This document shows, piece after piece, positions 54,148 through 62,501 of a stretch of 64,000 nucleotides of DNA (its first letter is position 1; every line of letters starts with the position of its first letter). The notes beneath the pieces were generated by a model, which saw only the letters and a program-made list of their open reading frames with translations, had not been told where the DNA came from and did not search any database. Source of the DNA: Bacteroidota bacterium (GTDB taxonomy: Bacteria > Bacteroidota > Bacteroidia > UBA4408); contig JADKHO010000001.1 of NCBI GenBank assembly GCA_016721765.1, positions 980,001 through 1,044,000 of the forward strand, in the 5' to 3' direction. The position numbers were made by a program, and so were the translations under genes.

Positions 54148-57100
54148 ATGAAACCAATAACCAACCATTTTAAAAGGATTTTTATTTGCTTAAGTTTAGC
54201 TTTTGCTTTTTCATTTATCCACTTGCAACAAGCATTTGGCCAGTCACCACAAACCTATTCGGCTACCGGAGCATGGGTTTGCCCTGCGGGGGTATCCACT
54301 ATAACGGTTGAAGCTTGGGGTGGCGGTGGAGCTGGTGGGGGAAATACAACTAATGCTGATGGCGGCGGCGGCGGCGGCGGCGGCGGGTATAGTAAATCTA
54401 CAACAGTTGCAGTTACTTCAGGAACTTCTTATACTGTTACAGTGGGCACGGGTGGTACCGGCAGCACTGGCAATGGAGGTCCTGGACTTGACTCCTGGTT
54501 TAGTGCAGCCACAGGAGTGTTAACAGCAAAAGGCGGAGGAGGAGGTTTTGCTCCGGCAGGTGGCAATGGAGGAGTTGGTGGCGCTGGAGGAGTTTTGGGA
54601 ACAGGAACAACACGATTTGTGGGAGGATCAGGCGGAACGGGGATAAATAACAACAACGGAAGAGGAGGACCAGGAGGATCTTCTGCCGGCACTGCCGCGA
54701 ATGGAACCTCAGGACCAGGTACCTGGTCAACAATAACCGCTGCTGCGGCTCCAACCAATGGAGGAAAAGGTGGTAATGGGGGTGATGGCACAGATGGCAG
54801 TCCCGGTTCGGTGCCCGGTGGTGGTGGTGGTGGTAGCGATGATGGCACTCGATCTGGCGGCGATGGAGCCGACGGCCGAGTAATAATTACCTGGACCTGC
54901 CCGGCAGCTTATGCGCTTACTTCAGCAGCAACAGCTACAGGTCCAATTTGCCCCAACGGAACATCGGTTGTTACACTGCGCTCCTCATCAATGGCAACCG
55001 GCACGTACACAGTAACGTATAGCACCACCAACCCTGCAACTTCAGGCAACACAGCAACCATGTCGTTTACAGCTGGAGCTCCTGGAACAGGAAGCTTTAC
55101 AACTATAGCACTTCCTGCAACATCCACTATAACCGTAACAAATTTGGCTTCTGGAAATGCATCTCCTAATAATTGTAATTCCAATACTGCTGTTAACAAT
55201 ACTGCAACAGTAACGGTTACAGCCCCAACCACCCAAGCAACTATCGGCGCATTTACTGCCACAACTGCTGTTGGAACAACTGTAAACTGGACGCGTGGAA
55301 ATGGAACAGGAGGAGTTATTGTTGTGGCAAGGTTAACCGCAACAGGAAATGTTACACCAACCGGTGGAGTAAGCTACACCGCCAATAGCGTATTTGGTTC
55401 GGGTAACACTACAGGTGCAGGTAATTTTGTGGTGTACAATGGCACTGGAACCTCGGTAGCAGTGACTGGATTGGCTATTTTAACCGGATACACATTTATT
55501 GTGTACGAATACAATAGTGGAACACTGTGCTATAACACTACCGGCTCATCTGCTACTGTTACAACTGCAGCCTTTACTTGGACCGGAGGAACCAGCATAG
55601 ACTGGGCAACTGGATCAAACTGGAACACCTTAACAGTGCCTACCGCCTCCGATAATATTATTATTGGTACAGGTACTTTTCAACCAACCATAAGTGCAGC
55701 GGCAGTTTGTAATAACATTACTCTAAACAACACTACCACCCTTATTGTGAATAGTACTTTGGGAGTAAGTGGCAATTGGACAAACAATGGGTCAACAGTA
55801 TCTGGCTCTGGTACAGTTACCTTAAGTGGAACCTGTGCCATTGGTGGAACAGCAACTACGAGCTTTCCCAACCTAACATGTACAGGTACAATTAGTCAAG
55901 GAATTAACACAACAGTGAGTGGAGATTTTCTTCAAAGCGCAGGTACCTATAACCAAAATAATGGTGCTACAGCATTCAGTTTAATTGTTACAGGAGGCTT
56001 TACACTTTCGGGAAGTAGTTCATTTTTTATGCAAAAAACGAGTACTGGACTTGGTGCAACAACAACTGTAAACGGAGCTGCCGGCACAACAATTAGCGGA
56101 ACGGCCACATTGAAGATGGATGACGGGGGCGCTGCTGTTGCCAATGTGTCAATTTTTCAAACAACCAACTATACTGCATCGAGTACCTCAAACAGATTGG
56201 TCGACTTCGGTAATAATGGTACTGCAAAAAGCAACCAGTTTCGGATTTCGGGCAATTATGTTAAAACCGGAACTGGAGCTTGTTATACATCAGGAACACC
56301 AATTAATGGAGGGTTTTTCTTTAATGGGGGGGGCGTTACTCAAACTTTTTCTACCTCAGCAACTGTTCAGCCATATACTTCTTTTACTGTTAATAGTGGC
56401 TCTGTTCTACAACTCTTAACAAATTTGCCTTTGGGCGCGAATACCAATCCGGTTTCAATCTTTACAGTAAACGGAAAATTGGATTGCGGAGCTTTGGCTC
56501 CTGCAATTTCTGGTGGTGCTGCTACCGGATGTGCCTTTGTGCTTGCATCGGGTGGAACCTTGGTTACAGCCAACGTAAATGGTGTTGTTTCTGGGACCAC
56601 CGGTAGCATTTCTACCTCTGTTAATACTAGAACATTTAACAACGCAGCAAATTACATCTTTAATGGAACGGCAAATCAAAACACAGCTTTTGCTACCACC
56701 ACAATGAATGACCTTACAATAACCAATACAGGGGCTGTTAACGCAAATAAGGTTACACTTACCGGAGCAGCTACAGTAAACGGAAACCTTGCAATCGACA
56801 ACGGTGTGTTTGATGCGGCAGCAATTCAAATAGTGGGAAATGCCACTCCGGCAAAAACATTTACAATAGCCAGTGGAGCCACTTTTAGAATGTCGGGCGG
56901 AACTACTTTAAACTTTCCAACCTTGTTTACTACTTCGCGTTGTGTTTTTAATGCAGCAAGCACGGTTGAGTATTACGGGGCAACTCAAACAATTAGTGGC
57001 ACCCCCGCTTACGGAAACTTAACCATTAGCACAGCAGGAACAAAAACAGCCGGCGCGGCATTAACCGTTGCCGGCGATTTAAGGATAAATACCACAGCAA

Positions 57101-60100
57101 CAACCATTTTTGCAGCAAGTACCTTTACACACAACATTGCAGGAAACTGGATTAATAACGGAGCTTTCACAGCAGGAACATCCACCATCAACTTTAATGG
57201 CACAAGTGTGATAAGCGGAGCATCCACCAACTCTTTTAATAACCTCACGGTTACCGGAACCCTAAGCGGCCCTGCTGCAGCCAACATAAATGTTGCAGCA
57301 AACTGGGTAAACAATGGCACCTTTACCCACAACTCCGGTACAGTAACATTTAACGGAACAAGTGTAATGAGTGGATCCTCCACCACCTCCTTCAATAATT
57401 TAACCATTGCTGCCGCTTCTTCTCTAACCGGGCCGTTGAATGCCACTATGAATGTAGCAGGAAATTGGACCAATGGAAACACCTTTACAAGCAACGGCGG
57501 AACAGTAAACTTAAATGGGGGTGCTTCTCAAACCATTGGTGGTACTGCAAGTACAACGTTTAATGATTTAACTTTGAGCAATAGTTTTGGAGCTGTTTTA
57601 GGAGCTGCGCAAAGCATTGCAGGTACATTAACCTTAAGTTCGGGAAGGCTAAACCTTTCCACATTTAATTTAACTTTGGGAGCAGCTGCGGTTGCAGGAA
57701 CACTAAATTCTTCCAACATGATTATTGCGAGTGGAGGGGGAGAGTTAAGAAGAACGTTTACCGCCAACGGTTCCTATCTGTATCCGGTTGGAGACGATGT
57801 GGGCACCATCGAATACTCTCCTATTACACTCGCTGTTACAGGAGGCCCTTACAGCAATGCCTACCTTGCAATAAAAGTTACCAACACCAAACATCCTAAC
57901 AACCAAAGTACAACCAATTTTTTAAACCGATTTTGGAGCATTACTCAAGCAGGTGTTACCTCTTGTGCTGTAATTGCAACAGCTACTTACACAGGTATCG
58001 GGGCCGATATCGCTGGTACTGAAGCAAGTATTTCGGGGGCAAGTTTAACAGGAACCTTTGTGCAAGCAAGTAACCCTTGGGTGAAGTACAGTGCTTTGGG
58101 AAGCAACACGCTCACCACAACAAGCGTTTCTATTTCGGCAGCATTAACCACAGTAGTTAGCGGAATTACAGGTGCCAACCCAAGTGTTAGCATAACAGGG
58201 GGAGGAGTTACGGTTTGCACCGGAACAAATGTAAATCTTGGAACTTCCTTTACCGGCGACGCAACTGCAACTTATAGCTGGAGTCCGGCAACCTTTTTAA
58301 GTAGCACAACAATTGCCAATCCGGTTGTTACAGCACCTACCGCAACAACCATATATACAGTAACTGCAAAAGATGGCAATGGGCTTAGCACTACCGCATC
58401 CACAACAATTACTGTAAACGATAATCCAACGGGTGCTTTAGCTGGTCCCGACCAAACAGATATCAACACCTGTGGATTAACAACAGTAACCTTGGCAGCC
58501 AATACAGCATTAGTAGGAATGGGTTCATGGACCATCCAATCAGGATCCGGTGGATCTTTTATTGATGCGACCTCTCCAACAACGGATTTTAATGGAACAG
58601 CAGGAACAAGTTATATATTGCGTTGGACCATTTCAAACGCTCCTTGCGCCGATAGTTTTGATGAAGTATCCATTACTTTTAACCAAAACCCAACTGCTGC
58701 AGCCGCAGGCCCCGATCAAATTAGTAATTTAACATGTGGCTTAACCAGTGCAACCTTAGCGGCAAATGCTCCTTCCATAGGAACGGGAGCTTGGAGCATA
58801 CAATCGGGAGCAGGCGGATCGTTTAGTTTGGCATCAGATCCCTTGGCAACTTTTAGCGGAACAGCTGGAATAAGCTATGTGTTGCGTTGGACTATTTCTA
58901 ATGCACCTTGTACTGATAATTTTGATGAAGTAACCATTACATTTAATCAAAACCCAACAGCTGCAGCCGCAGGCCCTGATCAAATAGATAACTTAACTTG
59001 TGGACTAACCAGCGTAACTTTAGCGGCAAATGCTCCTTCGGTTGGAACGGGAGCATGGAGCATACAATCGGGAACTGGCGGATCGTTTAGTTTGGCATCA
59101 GATCCCTTAGCAACTTTTAGCGGAACAGCAGGAACAAGTTATGTTTTGCGTTGGACTATTTCTAATGCACCATGTACAGATAGTTTTGATGAAGTAAGCA
59201 TTACCTTTAACCAAAACCCAACTACTGCTGCTGCTGGCCCCGATCAAATAGATATTTTAACTTGTGGACTAACCAGTGTAACCTTAGCGGCAAACGTTCC
59301 TTCTGATGGTATTGGAGCATGGAGTATACAATCGGGAGCTGGTGGATCGTTTAGTTTGGATTCTGATCCCTCATCAACTTTTAGCGGTACAGCAGGAACA
59401 AGCTATGTGTTGCGCTGGACTATTTCTAACGCTCCTTGTGCGGATAGTTTTGATGAGGTTACTATTACCTTTAACCAAAATCCTACTGGTTCTGTCGCCG
59501 GAAGCAATCAAACTTTTTGCAACGGCAGTTTTACAACTCTTGCGGCCAATGCACCCTCTATAGGTACAGGAGCTTGGTCAATTCAAAGTGGTCCAAGCAC
59601 AAACGTTGTGCAATTTAGCAGTGTTTCCGATCCTGCGGCTACCTTTACTCCTTCAGGAGGGATTGGAACCTATGTTTTGGTATGGACCATCTCCAACAAC
59701 CCATGCACCGCATCCAGCTCCAGCTTAAACGTTTTGGTTACCGCAGGCCCATGGATTGGAGGCGTGAGCGACGATTGGGCTAACCCACTCAATTGGTGTG
59801 GAGGGGTTCCAACAGCTATAACCAATGTTGTTATTTCTAACGGAGCACCAAACTATCCAAAGATATACAGTGGAGCGCAAGCTGCAAATTCTATATCAAT
59901 AAGCTCCGGAGGTTCATTAATTATCTCGGGAGGAAGTTTAGCAAGCGGGCCAATTACAACTGCAGGACCAGTTACAATTGATGCAGGAGCAACTTTAAAT
60001 ATGGCAGCGAATCAAATAACCGGTTCAGGAAGTGTAACAATTAACGGTACATTCGGAACAAGTGTTGCCGATGGATTTTCGGGCAGTGCCACAACAGGTA

Positions 60101-62172
60101 TAGCCACAGGAATTTCATTTACAACGGGTGCTGCTTCTACTATCGATTATACTTCGGCATCGAGTCAAACAATTACCGCTTATGACTATGCCAACTTAAG
60201 CAGCTCTGGCGGCGGAGATAGGCTTTTAGATAATTCCGACAACATTGGGGTTTCAGGTGATTTTACTCCCGGAGCCAGCAATTACGATGTAAGCAACAGT
60301 ACCGTTGTGTTTAATGGATCGGCATTACAAACAGTTCCCGCCTTGCTGCCAGACTCGAAATACTACGATATTGAAATTGACAATCCTGCAGGAGCAGAGA
60401 TGGATGCAGATCTTAATTTAATAGATGCACTTTATTTAACTGATGGTGCATTTACAACAACCGGCTTTAACTTTACCTTGCTTTCTACCGCAACAAACAC
60501 AGCCAGAATTGATGTTATTGCCGGAGGAACGATTGTGGGAGATGTTGTCATGCAGCGTTTTATCCCTGCTGGAAGAACTAACTGGTCAACCATAGGCATG
60601 CCGGTAACCAATGCTACCCTTGCTCAATGGCAAGACGATTTTGCCACTTCGGGCTATACCGGTTCGACCTATGGACCAGGTATTTTCAACTCTGTTTATA
60701 CTTATGACGAATCAATACCGGGCCTTGTTGACAATCCGAATGCCTATATTCAGGCAACCAATGTTACAAATACCGTTGATCCTAAAAAGGGTTATTATGT
60801 GTGGTTAGATGTAAGTGCCGTAAACATAGGCAGTAAAACGATAGATGTAAAAGGTGAACCACTCATGGGAACGCAGCCTCTGAATCCCACCTTCACTGCT
60901 TCAGCCGGGCTTATTGAGGATGGATGGAACTTATTAAACAATCCTTATTGTTCAGCGATAGATTGGGACTCTCCATCTTGGACGAAAACAAACGTGGACA
61001 ACGCCATTTATGTGTATGATAGAATCAACGACTATTATGCAAGTTATGTGGGTCCAATTGGGATGCTTCCGGGAGTTGGAACAAACGGTGGAACCAATAT
61101 CATTGCCTCATCACAAGCCTTTTTAATACACGCGAATGCAACAAGTCCGGTATTAACTGCCGAAGAAGATATCAAGGTGGGTAACAATGCAACCTTTTAT
61201 AAAGTAGGCAACACAACAGCTACTGGTATATTGCGTTTGAAATTAAATGCGCTAAACGGAACCTATTTTGATGAAACAGTGCTAAGGGCGGGTGATGGAG
61301 CTACAAGTAATTTTGATGCAGATTATGATGCACGTAAGCTCATAAGCTTTAATGCGGCAGCGTCAAACATCTCATCCAAATTGTTGGGCGTGGAATATGC
61401 AATTAATTCCGTGGATGAATTGAGCAGCAACTTTGATTTACCAATACGTGTAAAGGTAAATACTGCAGGAACTCATACCATTAGCTTTGTTGGGCTGCAA
61501 AATTTTGCAAATGTAAGCTGTCTTACCTTTGAAGATAAATTAACCAACACAACTGTTGATTTGCATTTGGACAGCAGTTATACTTTTGCTTCAGCAATTG
61601 ATACAGCTTCAAGTTACGAAAGGTTCACTTTGCATTTTGGTATAGATGCGCTTTTCGCATCCATGATACCAAGTACCAATGCTGTTAGCTTACCCGGCAA
61701 CACCACTGTGAACTTTACGAATACCAGCACCGGAGCAAGCACCTATTCTTGGGATTTCGGAGATGGAAGCCCGATAGAAACAACTGAAAACCCTAGCCAT
61801 ACTTTTAGTGCAGTTGGAACCTATAATGTAAGTCTTACAGTTAGCAACAATGCCGGTTGCAGCGCACCACAAACCAGTACGGTTCAAATTGTGGTAGATG
61901 ATGTAACAGGGGTAAATGCTGTTGCTGCAGCCGAAAGTGTAACCCTAACAAAAAATGAACAAGGACTACTCGCGAATTATAACTTTAAAAATGCTACAAA
62001 AATTAAAGTGAATGTGTATGATGCCCTTGGAAAACAAGTTGGAATTACTCAAACTATTGTGGCGCAAAACGCAGGAAAATCAAGAATAGAAATGCCTGAA
62101 TTAGCCAAAGGAATATATACTATTGAGTTGGTTTTTGACGCTAAAAAAGTTAGCCGAAAAATGGAGTGGTAA
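54148..62172 (+). CDS. 2674-residue T9SS surface protein with Gly-rich head and 88-residue repeats
   Basis: A signal peptide (ends QAFGQ) is followed by a Gly-rich domain (about 35-260) of the Gly_rich_2 kind, containing nine consecutive Gly coded by a GGC run. Next come strand-repeat regions (SNWNTLTVPTASDNIIIG, NWTNNGTF), then four tandem repeats of exactly 88 residues (about 1424-1775) with a degenerate fifth, another strand-repeat region, a PKD domain (about 2508-2588, YSWDFGDGSP) and a T9SS type A tail (VNVYDALGKQVG, LAKGIYTIEL). Probably a cell-surface adhesin or sheath protein. No catalytic motif was seen. A strong terminator follows. Confidence 0.82.
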   Translation: MKPITNHFKRIFICLSLAFAFSFIHLQQAFGQSPQTYSATGAWVCPAGVSTITVEAWGGGGAGGGNTTNADGGGGGGGGGYSKSTTVAVTSGTSYTVTVGTGGTGSTGNGGPGLDSWFSAATGVLTAKGGGGGFAPAGGNGGVGGAGGVLGTGTTRFVGGSGGTGINNNNGRGGPGGSSAGTAANGTSGPGTWSTITAAAAPTNGGKGGNGGDGTDGSPGSVPGGGGGGSDDGTRSGGDGADGRVIITWTCPAAYALTSAATATGPICPNGTSVVTLRSSSMATGTYTVTYSTTNPATSGNTATMSFTAGAPGTGSFTTIALPATSTITVTNLASGNASPNNCNSNTAVNNTATVTVTAPTTQATIGAFTATTAVGTTVNWTRGNGTGGVIVVARLTATGNVTPTGGVSYTANSVFGSGNTTGAGNFVVYNGTGTSVAVTGLAILTGYTFIVYEYNSGTLCYNTTGSSATVTTAAFTWTGGTSIDWATGSNWNTLTVPTASDNIIIGTGTFQPTISAAAVCNNITLNNTTTLIVNSTLGVSGNWTNNGSTVSGSGTVTLSGTCAIGGTATTSFPNLTCTGTISQGINTTVSGDFLQSAGTYNQNNGATAFSLIVTGGFTLSGSSSFFMQKTSTGLGATTTVNGAAGTTISGTATLKMDDGGAAVANVSIFQTTNYTASSTSNRLVDFGNNGTAKSNQFRISGNYVKTGTGACYTSGTPINGGFFFNGGGVTQTFSTSATVQPYTSFTVNSGSVLQLLTNLPLGANTNPVSIFTVNGKLDCGALAPAISGGAATGCAFVLASGGTLVTANVNGVVSGTTGSISTSVNTRTFNNAANYIFNGTANQNTAFATTTMNDLTITNTGAVNANKVTLTGAATVNGNLAIDNGVFDAAAIQIVGNATPAKTFTIASGATFRMSGGTTLNFPTLFTTSRCVFNAASTVEYYGATQTISGTPAYGNLTISTAGTKTAGAALTVAGDLRINTTATTIFAASTFTHNIAGNWINNGAFTAGTSTINFNGTSVISGASTNSFNNLTVTGTLSGPAAANINVAANWVNNGTFTHNSGTVTFNGTSVMSGSSTTSFNNLTIAAASSLTGPLNATMNVAGNWTNGNTFTSNGGTVNLNGGASQTIGGTASTTFNDLTLSNSFGAVLGAAQSIAGTLTLSSGRLNLSTFNLTLGAAAVAGTLNSSNMIIASGGGELRRTFTANGSYLYPVGDDVGTIEYSPITLAVTGGPYSNAYLAIKVTNTKHPNNQSTTNFLNRFWSITQAGVTSCAVIATATYTGIGADIAGTEASISGASLTGTFVQASNPWVKYSALGSNTLTTTSVSISAALTTVVSGITGANPSVSITGGGVTVCTGTNVNLGTSFTGDATATYSWSPATFLSSTTIANPVVTAPTATTIYTVTAKDGNGLSTTASTTITVNDNPTGALAGPDQTDINTCGLTTVTLAANTALVGMGSWTIQSGSGGSFIDATSPTTDFNGTAGTSYILRWTISNAPCADSFDEVSITFNQNPTAAAAGPDQISNLTCGLTSATLAANAPSIGTGAWSIQSGAGGSFSLASDPLATFSGTAGISYVLRWTISNAPCTDNFDEVTITFNQNPTAAAAGPDQIDNLTCGLTSVTLAANAPSVGTGAWSIQSGTGGSFSLASDPLATFSGTAGTSYVLRWTISNAPCTDSFDEVSITFNQNPTTAAAGPDQIDILTCGLTSVTLAANVPSDGIGAWSIQSGAGGSFSLDSDPSSTFSGTAGTSYVLRWTISNAPCADSFDEVTITFNQNPTGSVAGSNQTFCNGSFTTLAANAPSIGTGAWSIQSGPSTNVVQFSSVSDPAATFTPSGGIGTYVLVWTISNNPCTASSSSLNVLVTAGPWIGGVSDDWANPLNWCGGVPTAITNVVISNGAPNYPKIYSGAQAANSISISSGGSLIISGGSLASGPITTAGPVTIDAGATLNMAANQITGSGSVTINGTFGTSVADGFSGSATTGIATGISFTTGAASTIDYTSASSQTITAYDYANLSSSGGGDRLLDNSDNIGVSGDFTPGASNYDVSNSTVVFNGSALQTVPALLPDSKYYDIEIDNPAGAEMDADLNLIDALYLTDGAFTTTGFNFTLLSTATNTARIDVIAGGTIVGDVVMQRFIPAGRTNWSTIGMPVTNATLAQWQDDFATSGYTGSTYGPGIFNSVYTYDESIPGLVDNPNAYIQATNVTNTVDPKKGYYVWLDVSAVNIGSKTIDVKGEPLMGTQPLNPTFTASAGLIEDGWNLLNNPYCSAIDWDSPSWTKTNVDNAIYVYDRINDYYASYVGPIGMLPGVGTNGGTNIIASSQAFLIHANATSPVLTAEEDIKVGNNATFYKVGNTTATGILRLKLNALNGTYFDETVLRAGDGATSNFDADYDARKLISFNAAASNISSKLLGVEYAINSVDELSSNFDLPIRVKVNTAGTHTISFVGLQNFANVSCLTFEDKLTNTTVDLHLDSSYTFASAIDTASSYERFTLHFGIDALFASMIPSTNAVSLPGNTTVNFTNTSTGASTYSWDFGDGSPIETTENPSHTFSAVGTYNVSLTVSNNAGCSAPQTSTVQIVVDDVTGVNAVAAAESVTLTKNEQGLLANYNFKNATKIKVNVYDALGKQVGITQTIVAQNAGKSRIEMPELAKGIYTIELVFDAKKVSRKMEW
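54361..54384 (+). repeat. (GGC)8 microsatellite
   Basis: Eight perfect GGC triplets encode eight Gly followed by a ninth from GGG, in frame inside the Gly-rich head of the giant surface protein. Slippage here would change Gly number without changing the frame. Confidence 0.9.
58417..59472 (+). repeat. Four tandem 264-bp coding repeats
   Basis: Units at 58417, 58681, 58945 and 59209 have an exact 264-bp period (88 codons), and the recurrent start AACCAAAACCCAAC or close to it. Nucleotide identity is high between units 2, 3 and 4. A degenerate fifth unit runs from 59473 to about 59735. Each unit reads as a Cys-containing beta domain (GPDQ...TCGLTSVTLAAN...AWSIQSG...VLRWTISNAPC). Confidence 0.9.
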
Positions 62173-62189
62173 AGTAGTTTGTGCTCACT

Positions 62190-62230
62190 AAAAAATGGGA
62201 AGCCGGCTTTTTGCCCGCTTCCCATTTTTT
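62190..62230 (+). terminator. Strong intrinsic terminator
   Basis: AAAAAATGGGAAGC (62190-62203) pairs perfectly with GCTTCCCATTTTTT (62217-62230), and a short GGC/GCC stem extends it around a T-rich loop. The A and T flanks would allow both directions. Confidence 0.88.
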
Positions 62231-62413
62231 GTTTCTAGCACCAAAACAGTTAACGGTACCCGCAATTATACATTTCACAGAATAATTAGTAGATTTAACA
62301 AGAAAAAAGTAACAAGAGATATTTGAAACGCGTAATCAGTATGCAAATATTATAAAGGAATTAATGTTTAAAACTTTTGAATTGAGAGAACAAAAACATA
62401 CACATTACATTTC

Positions 62414-62421
62414 TATTTTTG
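62414..62421 (+). promoter_or_regulatory. Bacteroidota -7 promoter element
   Basis: TATTTTTG fits TAnnTTTG, 80 bases before the ATG at 62502. The implied leader of about 75 bases is longer than usual here. Confidence 0.4.
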
Positions 62422-62501
62422 GAAACATTCTATTAAAAGCTAAGTATATCAAAGCACTCATATTGTACAGTACTCTATAACCATTGTAAACAGGCGGAAT
62501 T

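Larger units (their letters stand above)
62173..62501. other. 329-bp intergenic region
   Basis: It holds the terminator of the giant surface protein (62190-62230) and a -7-like element TATTTTTG at 62414-62421, about 80 bases before the next ATG. Nothing else was recognised. Confidence 0.5.

Noticed and set aside
54429..54848. A long proline-rich open frame on the minus strand
   Set aside because: It is the antisense of the Gly-rich head of the surface protein; Gly codons GGN read as Pro in reverse. No start signal or homology seen.
58417..59472. Regular repeats considered as a CRISPR array
   Set aside because: The 264-bp period, absence of spacers and intact reading frame show coding repeats.
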